A stretch of DNA of 64,000 nt from an uncultured Nitrospirota bacterium (GCA_937139405.1 CAKZPV010000008.1:1-64000), one strand, 5' to 3'; positions 1 to 9,725 are shown, counted from the first letter of the stretch. Program-made: numbers and translations. Notes: generated by a model from the sequence alone, not told the origin.

Positions 1-53
1 ATAAAGGGAATACCTTCTTTGGCGACGGGAATATCTTTCGCCCGATCAGCCAT
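1..53 (-). CDS. psd: Phosphatidylserine decarboxylase, N-terminal fragment (partial)
   Basis: Only the first 17 codons lie in the window; the gene leaves at base 1. The start is an ATG at 53, 15 bases after the ilvC stop on the same strand. The readable peptide (MADRAKDIPVAKEGIPF) resembles the start of small-type phosphatidylserine decarboxylases, in which a G-[YI]-P-F-I stretch precedes the first membrane segment. The order ilvB-ilvN-ilvC-psd(-pssA-leuA) is known from several bacterial phyla and supports the call. The product would make phosphatidylethanolamine at the inner membrane. The sequence is too short for certainty. Confidence 0.5.
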   Translation of the reverse strand, partial: MADRAKDIPVAKEGIPF

Positions 54-68
54 GCGTGATACGTCTCA

Positions 69-1082
69 TTAATTTTTCTGTTTATCCACAAGTTGGTCTT
101 TTTTCAACCAGGGCATCATTCCCCGTAACCGTGACCCAACCTCTTCAATAGGATGGTCTTCCCCTTTTTTCAACAGCGCGTTGTATACGGGACGATTGGC
201 TTGATTTTCCAAAACCCACTCTCTGGCGAATCGACCACTTTGGATTTCGTCTAATATTCGCTTCATCTCTTGCTTCGTTTCGCTCGTCACAACCCGCGGG
301 CCTCTTGTCACGTCTCCGTATTTGGCGGTCGTACTAATGGAATAGCGCATATTGGCAATCCCACCTTGGTAGATCAGATCTACAATCAGCTTGACCTCAT
401 GTAAACATTCAAAATAGGCCATTTCGGGTGCATACCCAGCCTCAACTAAGGTTTCAAATCCAGCCTGAATTAACGACGTGACCCCACCACATAACACCGC
501 TTGCTCACCAAATAAGTCAGTTTCGGTTTCTTCCCGAAATGAGGTTTCAATGACGCCCGCCCGAGCTCCCCCAATAGCGTTCGCATATGCTAATCCAACT
601 TTTGCCGTATCGCCATTCGGATCTTGGTGAATGGCCAGTAAACATGGCACTCCAGTCCCTTTGGTGTACTCCGAACGAACAAGATGCCCAGGGCCTTTTG
701 GCGCAACCATGAAAACGTTCACATGAGCCGCAGGTTGAATCTGCCCAAAGTGAATATTGAAGCCATGGCCAAAAGCCAGATAAGCCCCTTTCTTCAGATT
801 TGGTGCAACGTCTTTCTTATAGATCGCTGCCTGGCTTTCATCAGGTGCTAAAATCATCACGACATCTGCACTTTTGACCGCATCAGCCGTGGGCATAACC
901 TTCAAACCAGATGCTTCGGCTTTATTCCATGAATCCCCCTCACGACACCCCACAATCACTTGAATACCACTATCACGCATATTGAGCGCATGAGCATGTC
1001 CTTGGCTTCCAAACCCAATTACCGCGACGGTTTTTTTGGCTAAGCTTTGTGGATCCACGTCTTTTTCATAAGAAATTTTCAT
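69..1082 (-). CDS. ilvC: Ketol-acid reductoisomerase
   Basis: Converts 2-acetolactate or 2-aceto-2-hydroxybutyrate with NAD(P)H and Mg2+ into the dihydroxy acids of valine, leucine and isoleucine synthesis. The 337-residue length is that of the short class I enzyme. Near the N-terminus lies the Rossmann nucleotide-binding stretch [14 protein letters not shown]. The C-terminal half carries the all-helical knotted domain with [18 protein letters not shown], which includes metal-binding acidic residues. The ATG at 1082 is chosen because GAGGAG sits 7 bases upstream; a longer in-frame reading to 1130 has no such site and a non-conserved extension. It is the third gene of ilvB-ilvN-ilvC, about 100 bases after ilvN, and is followed by a probable psd. 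Confidence 0.97.
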   Translation of the reverse strand: MKISYEKDVDPQSLAKKTVAVIGFGSQGHAHALNMRDSGIQVIVGCREGDSWNKAEASGLKVMPTADAVKSADVVMILAPDESQAAIYKKDVAPNLKKGAYLAFGHGFNIHFGQIQPAAHVNVFMVAPKGPGHLVRSEYTKGTGVPCLLAIHQDPNGDTAKVGLAYANAIGGARAGVIETSFREETETDLFGEQAVLCGGVTSLIQAGFETLVEAGYAPEMAYFECLHEVKLIVDLIYQGGIANMRYSISTTAKYGDVTRGPRVVTSETKQEMKRILDEIQSGRFAREWVLENQANRPVYNALLKKGEDHPIEEVGSRLRGMMPWLKKDQLVDKQKN

Positions 1083-1181
1083 AATGCACTCCTCAATGGA
1101 AATATAGAAAATACCGTTCGGATCGGCCAATTTTTATGGCCGGAACACCTTCGTTATCAAGACAGAGTGGGTCGACCTGAA

Positions 1182-1703
1182 TTAGTTCGCTTTCGCAAGC
1201 GGTCGGGGCTGGGCTTGCGCGGAACGTATGGGGTCTCGACCGATAGCAATCCGGCCGGTCCGCACCAATTCTTTAATACCAAGTGGTTGGAGTAAATGAA
1301 TAACGGCTTGAACCTTTTTCACATCCCCCGTCACTTCAATGGTATAGCTGGTAGGCGAGGAATCGAGAACATTGGCTCGAAAAATATCCGCAATGCGTAA
1401 GGCTTCAGCTCGATCTTCTGGGCGAGTATGCACTTTAATCAAAGCCGTTTCGCGTTCGACAAATTCGCTTTCGCTGATATCCACAACTTTAATGACATCA
1501 ATGACTTTATTGAGCTGCTTCATGATCTGTTCGATAATACGGTCATCTCCGGTCGTGACCAACGTCATCATAGAGACCGACGGATCCAACGTGGGAGCCA
1601 CAGAAAGACTTTCAATATTGAACCCTCGTCCACTAAACAGCCCGGCTACACGAGATAAGGAGCCAAACTTATTTTCTAATGTTAACGAAATAATATGTTC
1701 CAT
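1182..1703 (-). CDS. ilvN: Acetolactate synthase small (regulatory) subunit
   Basis: Regulatory partner of IlvB that confers valine feedback sensitivity and boosts catalytic activity. The 173 residues hold an N-terminal ACT domain (MEHIISLTLENKFGSLSRVA, then GRGFNIESLSV) and a C-terminal ACT-like half, the usual two-part layout for an IlvH/IlvN-type subunit. The ATG at 1703 is preceded by AGGA at a short spacing; a TTG four codons upstream is possible but less likely. The gene starts 13 bases after the ilvB stop, so the two are almost certainly co-transcribed and translationally linked. Confidence 0.96.
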   Translation of the reverse strand: MEHIISLTLENKFGSLSRVAGLFSGRGFNIESLSVAPTLDPSVSMMTLVTTGDDRIIEQIMKQLNKVIDVIKVVDISESEFVERETALIKVHTRPEDRAEALRIADIFRANVLDSSPTSYTIEVTGDVKKVQAVIHLLQPLGIKELVRTGRIAIGRDPIRSAQAQPRPLAKAN

Positions 1704-1716
1704 AATTCCTATCAAT

Positions 1717-3492
1717 CTAAGCAGTGAGCACGGTATCAGAGCCCGCTTGACTTGCTTGCTTATGTGTCGATTTCGGTTTCTTGAGATCTGAGGGATCCTC
1801 TAACAGCATCTCATGATTGCTTCCTCCAGCTGGAATCATGGGATAACAGTTTTCATATTGATAGACCGGAACGTCGATAAACACTGGCCGATCAATAGCT
1901 AACGCTTCTTGAATGCCAGCATCGACATCCCCCACCTTATCAATACGAACTCCCGCTGCCCCATAGGCTTCCGCTAATTTCACGAAGTCCGGAACATTAT
2001 CAAGATAACTACAAGAATATCGTCCTTCATAAAACAAGTCCTGCCACTGACGGACCATTCCATGGAAGCGGTTATTGATCACAAAGACCTTGACCGGCAG
2101 CTTCTCGATTACTGCCGTCGCTAACTCTTGCGTATTCATTTGAATACTGCCATCTCCTGCAATGCACAACACCAACCGATTGGGAAAAGCGGCTTGAGCG
2201 CCCATAGCCGCGGGAAACCCAAATCCCATCGTCCCCAACCCCCCTGACGTCAACCACGTCTGTGGATTTTTGAGCTTAAAATATTGCGCCGCCCACATTT
2301 GATGCTGGCCCACATCCGTGGACACGATCGGATCACGGTCAGCTGTTAATTCATACAACCGATTAATCAAATATTGCGGCTTAATTTGAGCTTCAGGCTC
2401 TTGGGTATACGCCAGTGGATGCTCTTGCTGCCAGGCCGCAAGCTGATCCCACCAAGGCTTTCGCCGTTTCTGTTGATTGCCATTCACCGTGGCTCGAAGA
2501 ATATTATTCAGTTCAATCAATACCCGCTTGCAATCACCAACGATGGGAATGTCCACATGAATATTTTTCCTAATAGATGTAGGATCGATATCGATATGAA
2601 TGATTTTTGCGGAAGGACAAAACTCCGAGACTTTCCCCGTCACTCGATCATCAAACCGTGCACCAACGGCAATCACCAAATCTGAGTAGTGCATGGCCAT
2701 ATTCGCTACATACGTCCCATGCATCCCTAACATTCCCAGCGATAACGGATGGTCGCCCGGAAATGTTCCCAAGGCCATCAAGGTCATATCCACGGGAATT
2801 TGCGTCATTTCTGCCAATTCTTTGACTTCTGCCGAGGCCCCAGAATGTTGCACCCCTCCGCCGATGTACAGAATCGGCCGGCTCGATTTCATAATCGCAT
2901 CAGCGGCCTGCTTGATCTTCCATTTACTCCCGTCATACGTCGGATTATACCCACGAATCGCAACTGACTTTGGATAATGAAACTCTCCCTTATCCATGGA
3001 AATATCTTTTGGTATATCCACTAACACCGGGCCAGGCCTTCCAGTAGAAGCAAGATAAAACGCTTCTTTAATCGTCTGGGCTAAATCGTTCACGTCCTTG
3101 ACTAAAAAATTGTATTTGGTACAGGGTCGGCTCAAGCCTGTATTATCAGCTTCTTGAAAGGCATCATTGCCAATCATCCCAGAAGGGACTTGCCCAGAGA
3201 AACAGACCATCGGTACAGAATCCATATACGCATCAGCTAACGCCGTAATGACGTTGGTCATCCCGGGACCGGATGTAATCAGCGCTACCCCAGGTTTTCC
3301 GGTGGCCTTGGCATAACCTTCAGCCATATGCCCAGCCCCCTGCTCATGACGAGTCAGGATGACTCGAATGTCTTTTTGCTGATGCAACACATCAAAAATT
3401 TTCAAGACCACGCCACCTGGCAAAGCAAAGAGCGTATCAACGCCTTCGCGTTTCAATGATTCGAGAAAAATTTCTGCGCCGGTCAGTTGCAT
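1717..3492 (-). CDS. ilvB: Acetolactate synthase large (catalytic) subunit
   Basis: ThDP- and FAD-dependent enzyme that condenses two pyruvates, or pyruvate with 2-oxobutyrate, as the first common step of branched-chain amino-acid synthesis. The N-terminal domain carries the ThDP-activating glutamate in RHEQGAGHMAEGYA. The C-terminal domain has the ThDP/Mg2+ motif GDGSIQMNTQELATA ending in NN. The 591-residue length is typical. The ATG at 3492 is preceded by GGTGA at about 8 bases; an upstream in-frame extension to 3543 lacks family similarity. It heads the ilvBNC operon and is divergent from bioF. Confidence 0.96.
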   Translation of the reverse strand: MQLTGAEIFLESLKREGVDTLFALPGGVVLKIFDVLHQQKDIRVILTRHEQGAGHMAEGYAKATGKPGVALITSGPGMTNVITALADAYMDSVPMVCFSGQVPSGMIGNDAFQEADNTGLSRPCTKYNFLVKDVNDLAQTIKEAFYLASTGRPGPVLVDIPKDISMDKGEFHYPKSVAIRGYNPTYDGSKWKIKQAADAIMKSSRPILYIGGGVQHSGASAEVKELAEMTQIPVDMTLMALGTFPGDHPLSLGMLGMHGTYVANMAMHYSDLVIAVGARFDDRVTGKVSEFCPSAKIIHIDIDPTSIRKNIHVDIPIVGDCKRVLIELNNILRATVNGNQQKRRKPWWDQLAAWQQEHPLAYTQEPEAQIKPQYLINRLYELTADRDPIVSTDVGQHQMWAAQYFKLKNPQTWLTSGGLGTMGFGFPAAMGAQAAFPNRLVLCIAGDGSIQMNTQELATAVIEKLPVKVFVINNRFHGMVRQWQDLFYEGRYSCSYLDNVPDFVKLAEAYGAAGVRIDKVGDVDAGIQEALAIDRPVFIDVPVYQYENCYPMIPAGGSNHEMLLEDPSDLKKPKSTHKQASQAGSDTVLTA

Positions 3493-3759
3493 GAGATTCA
3501 CCTTTTGATTAAAAGACTGTTGAAATAAACTCCGCGAGGACAATCTTCCCTAAAGACACCGCCTACGTTACCTATTGAAAGAGGCGCTCCAAGAGATAAT
3601 CTTTCTTTAGGTCAACGGAACCCCTCAAAAATAAATAGGTTTATGGTAATCTTTGCCGTTTTTTTAAGTCAACAAGTATTGTAACAGGATTTGTGCAATT
3701 ACGAAATATTAGGGCAAGATTCTCGAATCCACCCAAATTCTCAAGTGAACTCTCTTCAA
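3493..3759. promoter_or_regulatory. Divergent intergenic region between ilvB and bioF
   Basis: This roughly 265-base AT-rich stretch must carry promoters for ilvB (minus) and bioF (plus). No T-box, leader peptide with a run of branched-chain codons, or clear attenuator hairpin was recognised by eye. The exact bioF start decides how long the region is: an in-frame TTG at 3691 and a GTG at 3745 are alternatives. Confidence 0.4.
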
Positions 3760-4920
3760 ATGTGGCAGACCAACCTTCAACAATTAGCCCGAGACCACCT
3801 CTTACGTGAATTATCGATCATGGACTCAGCCTGCAGCCCGGTCATGTCGTTAAATGGACAACAAACCCTTCTCTTTGCTTCAAATGACTATTTAGGTCTG
3901 GCTAATCACGCCTACCTCAAACAAGCCGCCGTGAGGGCCATGACACAATTCGGGATAGGGGCTGGAGCTTCTCGATTAATTTCGGGAACCCTCACACCAC
4001 ACCACGACCTTGAAAACACTCTTGCTGAATTTTTTGAAACTGAAGCCGCCCTCACATTCAACTCCGGCTATGCGGCAAATATCGGGATCATTCCTAATCT
4101 GATTGCCCCGGAAGGTCTCATTTTTGTCGACCGCTTGTGCCATGCCAGCCTGATTGATGGTTGCCGCTTGAGTCGAGCATCACTACGAGTATTCCGGCAT
4201 AATGACATCGATCACCTTCAATCATTATTAGCCAAACACTCAAGGAAAGGCCCTGTCCTTATCGTGACCGAAGGTGTTTTTAGCATGGACGGAGATCTCG
4301 CTCCATTACCAGAATTGGTGCGACTGGCTGAAAAATATGACGCAATCTTACTCGTGGATGATGCCCATGGGACAGGGGTTATGGGAACCACCGGACGCGG
4401 AACCACCGAGCATTGGGGAGTCTATTCAGACAAACTTTTTCATATGGGCACGCTCAGTAAGGCTATAGGAACAAGCGGAGGGTTCATCTCCGGAACAAAA
4501 GAATGTATCGCGTATCTAATCAATACCGCACGATCATTCATCTACAGCACTGCACCTCCACCCGCCATGTCCGCCGCTGCCCAGGCAGCAATACATCTTA
4601 TTCAGGAACAACCAGAACGACGTACTCGTCTTTGGCAAAATCGTGAAAGGATGCAGCAAAGCTTAACAGGCATGGGCTACCAATTGACCAAGACAGAGAG
4701 CCCAATACTCCCAATCATTGTGAAAGACCCTAGACTCGCGATCACAATGAGTCAACATCTCCGAGAAAAAGGGATTTATATCCCAGCAATTCGACCTCCA
4801 ACTGTTCCCAAAAACACAAGCCGTCTTCGCGTCACGGTGACAGCCGAACATTCTATGACCCAAATAGATACTGCCCTTGAAGCCATCGAACAGATAGGAC
4901 AAGCTCTCAAAATCATCTAA
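3760..4920 (+). CDS. bioF: 8-amino-7-oxononanoate synthase
   Basis: PLP-dependent alpha-oxoamine synthase that joins pimeloyl-ACP (or -CoA) and alanine in biotin synthesis. The 386 residues show the fold-type I pattern: FASNDYLGLANH near residue 40, GAGASRLISG near 70, LLVDDAHGTGVMG near 198-209, and the Schiff-base lysine K234 in HMGTLSKAIGTSGGF. The ATG at 3760 gives the family-typical start (MWQTNLQQL...), but no strong ribosome site is visible, so the longer readings remain possible. Other bio genes are absent from the window. Related enzymes (2-amino-3-ketobutyrate CoA ligase, serine palmitoyltransferase) share the fold, so BioF is the most likely rather than the proven role. Confidence 0.88.
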   Translation: MWQTNLQQLARDHLLRELSIMDSACSPVMSLNGQQTLLFASNDYLGLANHAYLKQAAVRAMTQFGIGAGASRLISGTLTPHHDLENTLAEFFETEAALTFNSGYAANIGIIPNLIAPEGLIFVDRLCHASLIDGCRLSRASLRVFRHNDIDHLQSLLAKHSRKGPVLIVTEGVFSMDGDLAPLPELVRLAEKYDAILLVDDAHGTGVMGTTGRGTTEHWGVYSDKLFHMGTLSKAIGTSGGFISGTKECIAYLINTARSFIYSTAPPPAMSAAAQAAIHLIQEQPERRTRLWQNRERMQQSLTGMGYQLTKTESPILPIIVKDPRLAITMSQHLREKGIYIPAIRPPTVPKNTSRLRVTVTAEHSMTQIDTALEAIEQIGQALKII

Positions 4921-5158
4921 AAGACTAACCTGCGATTCTTCATCAAGCCTATTCTCTGAGAATTTCCCTGCCTAAACGGTCGCCTTCGACAAACGATTCA
5001 AGAGTCAAAACCACAGAATGCTCGGCATTCAAGAAAATTCTCCTGTATTCCGACAAGATGAACAGGAATGCCATAGGTCTACCGTCAATGTTGGAGCAAC
5101 GTTCATCTCACTGACGTGAGAACCACACTTTTATACCCTACACAAGGCAGAAAATATT

Positions 5159-7264
5159 GTGATAGCCCTCATTAAAAAACAATTATTCGACGGAAAATTT
5201 GAAATACAGGGAGAAATTGCCAAGGGTCAAACCGGGACGGTTTTATATGGCTATGACATCGGGTTACGACAAGAAGTGGCAATCAAAATTTACCATTCCC
5301 AAATCAACGGTCGATTGATTCGAGGCACAGTTTTCGTTGAAAAATCCAAGCCCCTTCTGCTCTTAGAACATCCGAATCTGATTAAAATTTTTAAAGTCGA
5401 AGAAGAAGCCGATACCCCCGTAGTTTTTATGGAATTCTTTGATGCTCCCAGCCTCCAACAATTGATTCATGACAAAGGCAAACTGTCTGTTCAAGACATG
5501 CTCATGCTAGCTCGCGAGATTGCGGAAGTCCTCGTCCATACTCATTTTCAAGGCATCATCCACGGAACACTTCATCCTGGCCATGTATTAGTCGGCTCGC
5601 AAGGACAAATCAAAGTCATGGATCTCGGGTTATCCTGGATTCTCATGGATATTTTGTCCGACTGTGACGAAGACATTCTGCGGCCCTTGCCCTATTTCCC
5701 TCCAGAGCTTGCCAAGGGGGAGCTACTCAATGTCAGCAGCGATTTATACTCGCTTGGCTTCATGATGTACGAAATGATAACGGGTACCGTACCCTATGCT
5801 GAGCTACCAAAAACATCCATTATAGGAAAATTAGCCTTTGACCAAGCTGACCCAACCTTTGACTTCCCCAGTGCGGTTCCAGAAGCCATATGCAACCTCA
5901 TTCGGGAGATGACCCGGAATAAAGCCCAACAACGACTACAAGATGCGACCTATGTTTTGACGATTATTAATCAACAATTATCCAAACTCCCTTTGAGTAA
6001 AACGAGTAAATTCTTACCAGCTGAGCCTCGTCAAACACAGACTCGCATTCCAGAAGAACCGACAGAATCCACGAAGGCGGCACCTGCAACTTCAGCTATT
6101 CCAGAACCATCACTCAAAAGAGCACACCAAGTCCAACGACCTCAATCTTCGGTCAATTACAGCGAGGGCAATTCGACAAAGATGCTCTCTAAAATTGGAA
6201 TCGTTCTGGCACTCATCATCGTCGTTGGGATAGCTGGAACATTGGGATATTGGTATCGAGATTTCTTAGAGCCACATTTTTCTATCCTTCAAACACCACC
6301 CGAGGCCCCATCACTGAATACAACATTGCCGCAGACCAGACCAGTCGACAATGAAACTCCCTCTTCTCTAGCTCAAGATTCGCTGAAGAAGGAAGCTGAG
6401 TCGGCAAAAAACCAACTCTCTAACAGTGATTCCCAAGCCTTAGGCACAGCAAGCAAAACGCTTAGTGATTCGACATCAAACGCAACGCCACTTTCTCCTA
6501 AACGGAAAATGCAACAAGCCCAGCCTACGCTCACACAAACGCCAAAGGCCGGAAATACGAAACAAGGGCAATCACTCGTCCCCATTCAGAAACAACCTTT
6601 TTCCAAGGTATCGTCAACTCCTGTTAAATCGGAATCTTCTAACATCGCTCCGACAGGCCGCAATGCAGCCTCGCCATCGCGTATAAACATACTCAAGAAC
6701 GCACCAGCTGAGAAACCGCCTGTTCTACAACCTCAAAACACAAAAGCACAACAAAAAACATCTCTTGTTCCAATCCTGAAACAACAGATTGCCAAGCCGC
6801 AGATCGCACCAAGGAAACACGAGCCTTCTACGGTCACTCCAAAAGTCCCTGAGGTTATTTCGCCACCAATCACGAAAGCCATCAAGAAAACACCTCTTCA
6901 AAAATTGGCCATTCAGCAACCCAAAGCACCCAAAGCCCAACAAGGAAGATCGCTTGTTCATAATCAGAAAGAGCCCCTTTCTAAGCAACCGCCAACTCTT
7001 GCGAAAAAAAAACCATCGACAATAACACCGGACAACCCAGGCAACGCTCCTACGCCATCCATAAAAGCCCTCAAGAATGAATCCCTTCAGTCGTCGCAGA
7101 TACAAAATCCCACAAAACTCGCCGTTAGCCAAAAGAAGGTATCCACCTCACCGACTCTTGCATCAACAGATATTACCCTTGAACCAACTGACGAAGAGAT
7201 TGAAGAAATCCTTCAATCACTCGACGCTGCCAAAGAGGACCTTTCATCGATCACAGTTCCCTAG
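5159..7264 (+). CDS. Membrane-anchored Ser/Thr-kinase-like protein, probable pseudokinase
   Basis: The N-terminal part (about residues 10-280) is a Hanks-type kinase fold: a degenerate glycine loop (AKGQTGTVLYG), the ATP-anchoring lysine K43 in VAIKIY, D155 in a DLG version of DFG, a PPE site and SDLYSLGFMMYEM. The catalytic loop reads HGTLHPGH at 135-142 where active kinases have HRDxKPxN. The catalytic Asp is therefore Thr and the metal-binding Asn is His, so activity is doubtful. One membrane helix spans about 346-365. A Pro/Lys/Gln/Thr-rich tail of some 330 residues follows, including three degenerate 63-residue repeats starting near 468, 531 and 594. The start is GTG at 5159, with AAGG about 10 bases upstream. 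The tail probably lies outside the cytoplasm. Confidence 0.8.
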   Translation: MIALIKKQLFDGKFEIQGEIAKGQTGTVLYGYDIGLRQEVAIKIYHSQINGRLIRGTVFVEKSKPLLLLEHPNLIKIFKVEEEADTPVVFMEFFDAPSLQQLIHDKGKLSVQDMLMLAREIAEVLVHTHFQGIIHGTLHPGHVLVGSQGQIKVMDLGLSWILMDILSDCDEDILRPLPYFPPELAKGELLNVSSDLYSLGFMMYEMITGTVPYAELPKTSIIGKLAFDQADPTFDFPSAVPEAICNLIREMTRNKAQQRLQDATYVLTIINQQLSKLPLSKTSKFLPAEPRQTQTRIPEEPTESTKAAPATSAIPEPSLKRAHQVQRPQSSVNYSEGNSTKMLSKIGIVLALIIVVGIAGTLGYWYRDFLEPHFSILQTPPEAPSLNTTLPQTRPVDNETPSSLAQDSLKKEAESAKNQLSNSDSQALGTASKTLSDSTSNATPLSPKRKMQQAQPTLTQTPKAGNTKQGQSLVPIQKQPFSKVSSTPVKSESSNIAPTGRNAASPSRINILKNAPAEKPPVLQPQNTKAQQKTSLVPILKQQIAKPQIAPRKHEPSTVTPKVPEVISPPITKAIKKTPLQKLAIQQPKAPKAQQGRSLVHNQKEPLSKQPPTLAKKKPSTITPDNPGNAPTPSIKALKNESLQSSQIQNPTKLAVSQKKVSTSPTLASTDITLEPTDEEIEEILQSLDAAKEDLSSITVP

Positions 7265-7398
7265 CAGACAACGGGCCTAGACACCCTCCATATTTCTTCA
7301 TGACTGTATCGCTACATTGTGGCACTCCATAGAATCAGCCTATACTTTGGCCGATCCACAGACAGAGATGACAATAGAACCTATAGGGTTGCTTGAGA

Positions 7399-8925
7399 AT
7401 GTTAGCCAAAATTCATAGCTTGGGGTTGGTTGGGTTGGAGGCGAACCCTATTGAAATTGAGGTCGACATTGGGGGTGGACTTCCACAATTTTCTATTGTG
7501 GGCCTTCCTGATGCCACCGTGCGTGAAAGTCGAGATCGTGTCCGGTCAGCACTCAAAAATACTGGATTCCAGTTTCCTCCTAAAAAAATCACAGTCAATT
7601 TGGCCCCCGCTGGGATCAAGAAGGAAGGCGCAGGCTTGGAACTCGGCATTGCCATTGGCATCTTGATCGCCGAAGGCGTCCTGACCCAAGAATGCGTGTC
7701 ACCCTACTTATTTGTTGGAGAATTGGCGCTAGATGGACGAATTAAAGAAGTACCCGGAGCCCTTTCTCTAGCTATCGCCACACATGCTCCGCAGGCGCTC
7801 ATTCTTCCACAAGACAATGCCATTCAAGCCAGTGTGGTCAACCATGCCACCATTTATGGTGTTCACACGCTCCCACAAGTTGTGGAATTTCTTCAGGGCT
7901 CTCTCTCGTTATCTCCGGTCACGGCAAATGGTGAATTCTTTCAAATTCAGCCCACTATTATTGATGAAAATTTTGCCGATGTAGTCGGCCAATTCCAAGC
8001 CAAACGGGCTCTCGAAGTCGCCGCGGCTGGAGGACATAATCTCTTAATGGTCGGACCTCCGGGGTCGGGAAAAACTATGTTAGCGCAACGGCTCACGGGC
8101 ATTTTGCCCCCAATGAGTTTTCAGGAATGTCTGGAAGCCAGCCAGGTTCATAGTGTCGCCGGGACTTTGCCAACCACTTCACCCCTCCTCGGTTCTCGAC
8201 CCTTTCGGGCTCCGCACCATACGATTTCTGAAGCTGGGTTGATTGGCGGAGGCTCCATTCCACGACCAGGAGAAGTCTCGCTCGCGCATCATGGCGTCCT
8301 TTTTCTAGATGAAGCGTTGGAATTTAAGCGTGTGTTATTAGATAGCTTGCGACAGCCATTGGAAAACGGCACTGTCACACTTACTCGTGTCCAAGCCAGC
8401 TTGACCTATCCGGCTAAACTCATGTTGGTGGTCGCCATGAACCCTTGCCCTTGTGGCTATTTCGGAGACCCTACGCATGAATGTGTCTGTACACCGAATC
8501 AAATTCGTCGATATCGAAGTCGCCTCTCTGGGCCACTTTTGGATCGACTCGACCTTCATATTGAAGTCCCAGCTGTCCCCGTCAAACAGTTATCAGGGAC
8601 CACAACCAGCGAATGCTCCGATCATATTCGTGAACGCGTCATCAAGGCTCGGCAGAGGCAAGTTTCACGCTATGCTCAGGAAAAAACGTTAAATAATGCC
8701 CAACTCAAACCGCGAATGGTAAAGAAGTATTGTCAATTGGATGACGCCGGAAAAACGTTATTAGAACAAGCCGTCGCTCAATTAGGGCTATCGGCACGGG
8801 CCTATGGACGGATTCTCCGGGTTTCCCGCACCATTGCGGATCTGACAGAATCCGAGACTATTCAAACATCTCATGTTGCCGAAGCTATTCAGTATCGAAC
8901 TTTGGATCGCCCGCTATCACCCTAA
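7399..8925 (+). CDS. comM: YifB/ComM-family Mg-chelatase-like AAA+ ATPase
   Basis: Homologue of ComM, a hexameric helicase that helps branch migration during natural transformation. The 508 residues contain an N-terminal Lon-substrate-like region (GGGLPQFSIVGLPDATVRESRDRV), a Walker A at 219-226 (GPPGSGKT), Walker B in GVLFLDEALEF, and the Cys-rich stretch MNPCPCGYFGDPTHECVC typical of the family. The C-terminal Mg_chelatase_C region reads LGLSARAYGRILRVSRTIADL. The ATG at 7399 is used; a TTG two codons upstream is an alternative. A small membrane protein follows 9 bases later and may be co-transcribed. Confidence 0.93.
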   Translation: MLAKIHSLGLVGLEANPIEIEVDIGGGLPQFSIVGLPDATVRESRDRVRSALKNTGFQFPPKKITVNLAPAGIKKEGAGLELGIAIGILIAEGVLTQECVSPYLFVGELALDGRIKEVPGALSLAIATHAPQALILPQDNAIQASVVNHATIYGVHTLPQVVEFLQGSLSLSPVTANGEFFQIQPTIIDENFADVVGQFQAKRALEVAAAGGHNLLMVGPPGSGKTMLAQRLTGILPPMSFQECLEASQVHSVAGTLPTTSPLLGSRPFRAPHHTISEAGLIGGGSIPRPGEVSLAHHGVLFLDEALEFKRVLLDSLRQPLENGTVTLTRVQASLTYPAKLMLVVAMNPCPCGYFGDPTHECVCTPNQIRRYRSRLSGPLLDRLDLHIEVPAVPVKQLSGTTTSECSDHIRERVIKARQRQVSRYAQEKTLNNAQLKPRMVKKYCQLDDAGKTLLEQAVAQLGLSARAYGRILRVSRTIADLTESETIQTSHVAEAIQYRTLDRPLSP

Positions 8926-8934
8926 AAACCCGAC

Positions 8935-9159
8935 ATGGAATCTTTTAAAATCTTTCGCTGGTGGTTCATGGTTGGTGCCTTAATGGCCCTTGCCGTCATC
9001 ATGATTCAGGGAGGCGTTCGAGATCTCATGCTGGCTCAAGAACCCATTTGGGAAATTAAAATGGTGGAATTAATCCCTCCTATTGTGGGTGGCGGACTCT
9101 TAGGCGGCTGTATCGCGCTCATCCTGAATCGCATCAAAAAGACAACTCCGACTCAATAG
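8935..9159 (+). CDS. Small two-helix membrane protein, unknown function
   Basis: A 74-residue product beginning 9 bases after comM on the same strand, which suggests one transcript. Two hydrophobic stretches are visible, roughly residues 10-28 (WWFMVGALMALAVIMIQGG) and 46-65 (PPIVGGGLLGGCIALIL), separated by a short charged loop, with a basic C-terminus. No family was recognised. There is no cysteine pair or metal site, and the role is unknown. Confidence 0.65.
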   Translation: MESFKIFRWWFMVGALMALAVIMIQGGVRDLMLAQEPIWEIKMVELIPPIVGGGLLGGCIALILNRIKKTTPTQ

Positions 9160-9267
9160 CCATACCTTCCCTCTATCAGAATATTTCCTCTAGCCAGCAG
9201 CTGTTTCCACTCAGTACAATATCACCCTATTTCATCATAGTTTCTATCAGAAGGAGGCAGCGTAAGC

Positions 9268-9699
9268 ATGGATGTAAAAGTCGGACCACATTGGTATCGT
9301 AATTCTAACGGAACAGTGGAAATAGAAGGGCTCCCGCAAATTGAATTAGAAATTCGAAAAACCGGCGGTGTCCCCGTTCGTGTTAATTTTGCTATTTTTG
9401 ATTCAGGTGGGAAACTTCATGCCAAGATTGAAGCTAATTCCCTTGTTATTAATGAACAAGGGGCTTATCACTTGGAACGCTCGGAAAAGGGATTGATGCT
9501 CACTACAACCAGCAACCAAAAGCGCGTACTCCACATCAATGTAGGCGAGAATGACAAGATCGAGATCCCAGAAGGTGAGTTTTATACTCTAAGGGGCCAC
9601 ATCTTAAAAATTACCCCTGAGGAATGGTCTGTCGAGAAAGTTACTGAAAAGGCTGGAGAAACCGACATGAAGGGAGAACCTGTAGCCGTTGGGGCGTAG
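9268..9699 (+). CDS. Conserved-looking hypothetical protein, beta-rich
   Basis: 143 residues behind a very strong ribosome site (AAGGAGG about 10 bases before the ATG), so it is almost certainly translated. There is no signal peptide or membrane segment. The sequence alternates hydrophobic and polar residues (VEIEGLPQIELEIRK, VPVRVNFAIFDSGGKLHAKIE, RVLHINVGENDKIEIPEGEFYTLRGHILKI), which suggests a cytoplasmic beta-sandwich. No catalytic motif was recognised. A hairpin directly overlapping its stop may end the transcript. Confidence 0.75.
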   Translation: MDVKVGPHWYRNSNGTVEIEGLPQIELEIRKTGGVPVRVNFAIFDSGGKLHAKIEANSLVINEQGAYHLERSEKGLMLTTTSNQKRVLHINVGENDKIEIPEGEFYTLRGHILKITPEEWSVEKVTEKAGETDMKGEPVAVGA

Positions 9700-9725
9700 C
9701 GTTAAAAAAAGAGTTTTTTTAGCGC
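9699..9725 (+). terminator. Hairpin overlapping the stop of the 9268-9699 gene
   Basis: GCGTTAAAAAAA at 9699-9710 pairs with TTTTTTTAGCGC at 9714-9725 across a three-base loop GAG, with one G-T wobble. The A/T-rich stem is flanked by a GC clamp, and its descending arm supplies the T-run. It could work as a bidirectional terminator between this plus-strand gene and the minus-strand pair that ends at 9762. Confidence 0.6.

Noticed and set aside
1428-1658. Plus-strand frame inside ilvN
   Set aside because: Shadow of ilvN; no evidence for coding.
6725-7132. 135-codon minus-strand frame rich in Leu, Phe and Trp
   Set aside because: Mirror of the Lys/Pro/Gln-rich tail of the pseudokinase gene; hydrophobic composition results from reading the complement.
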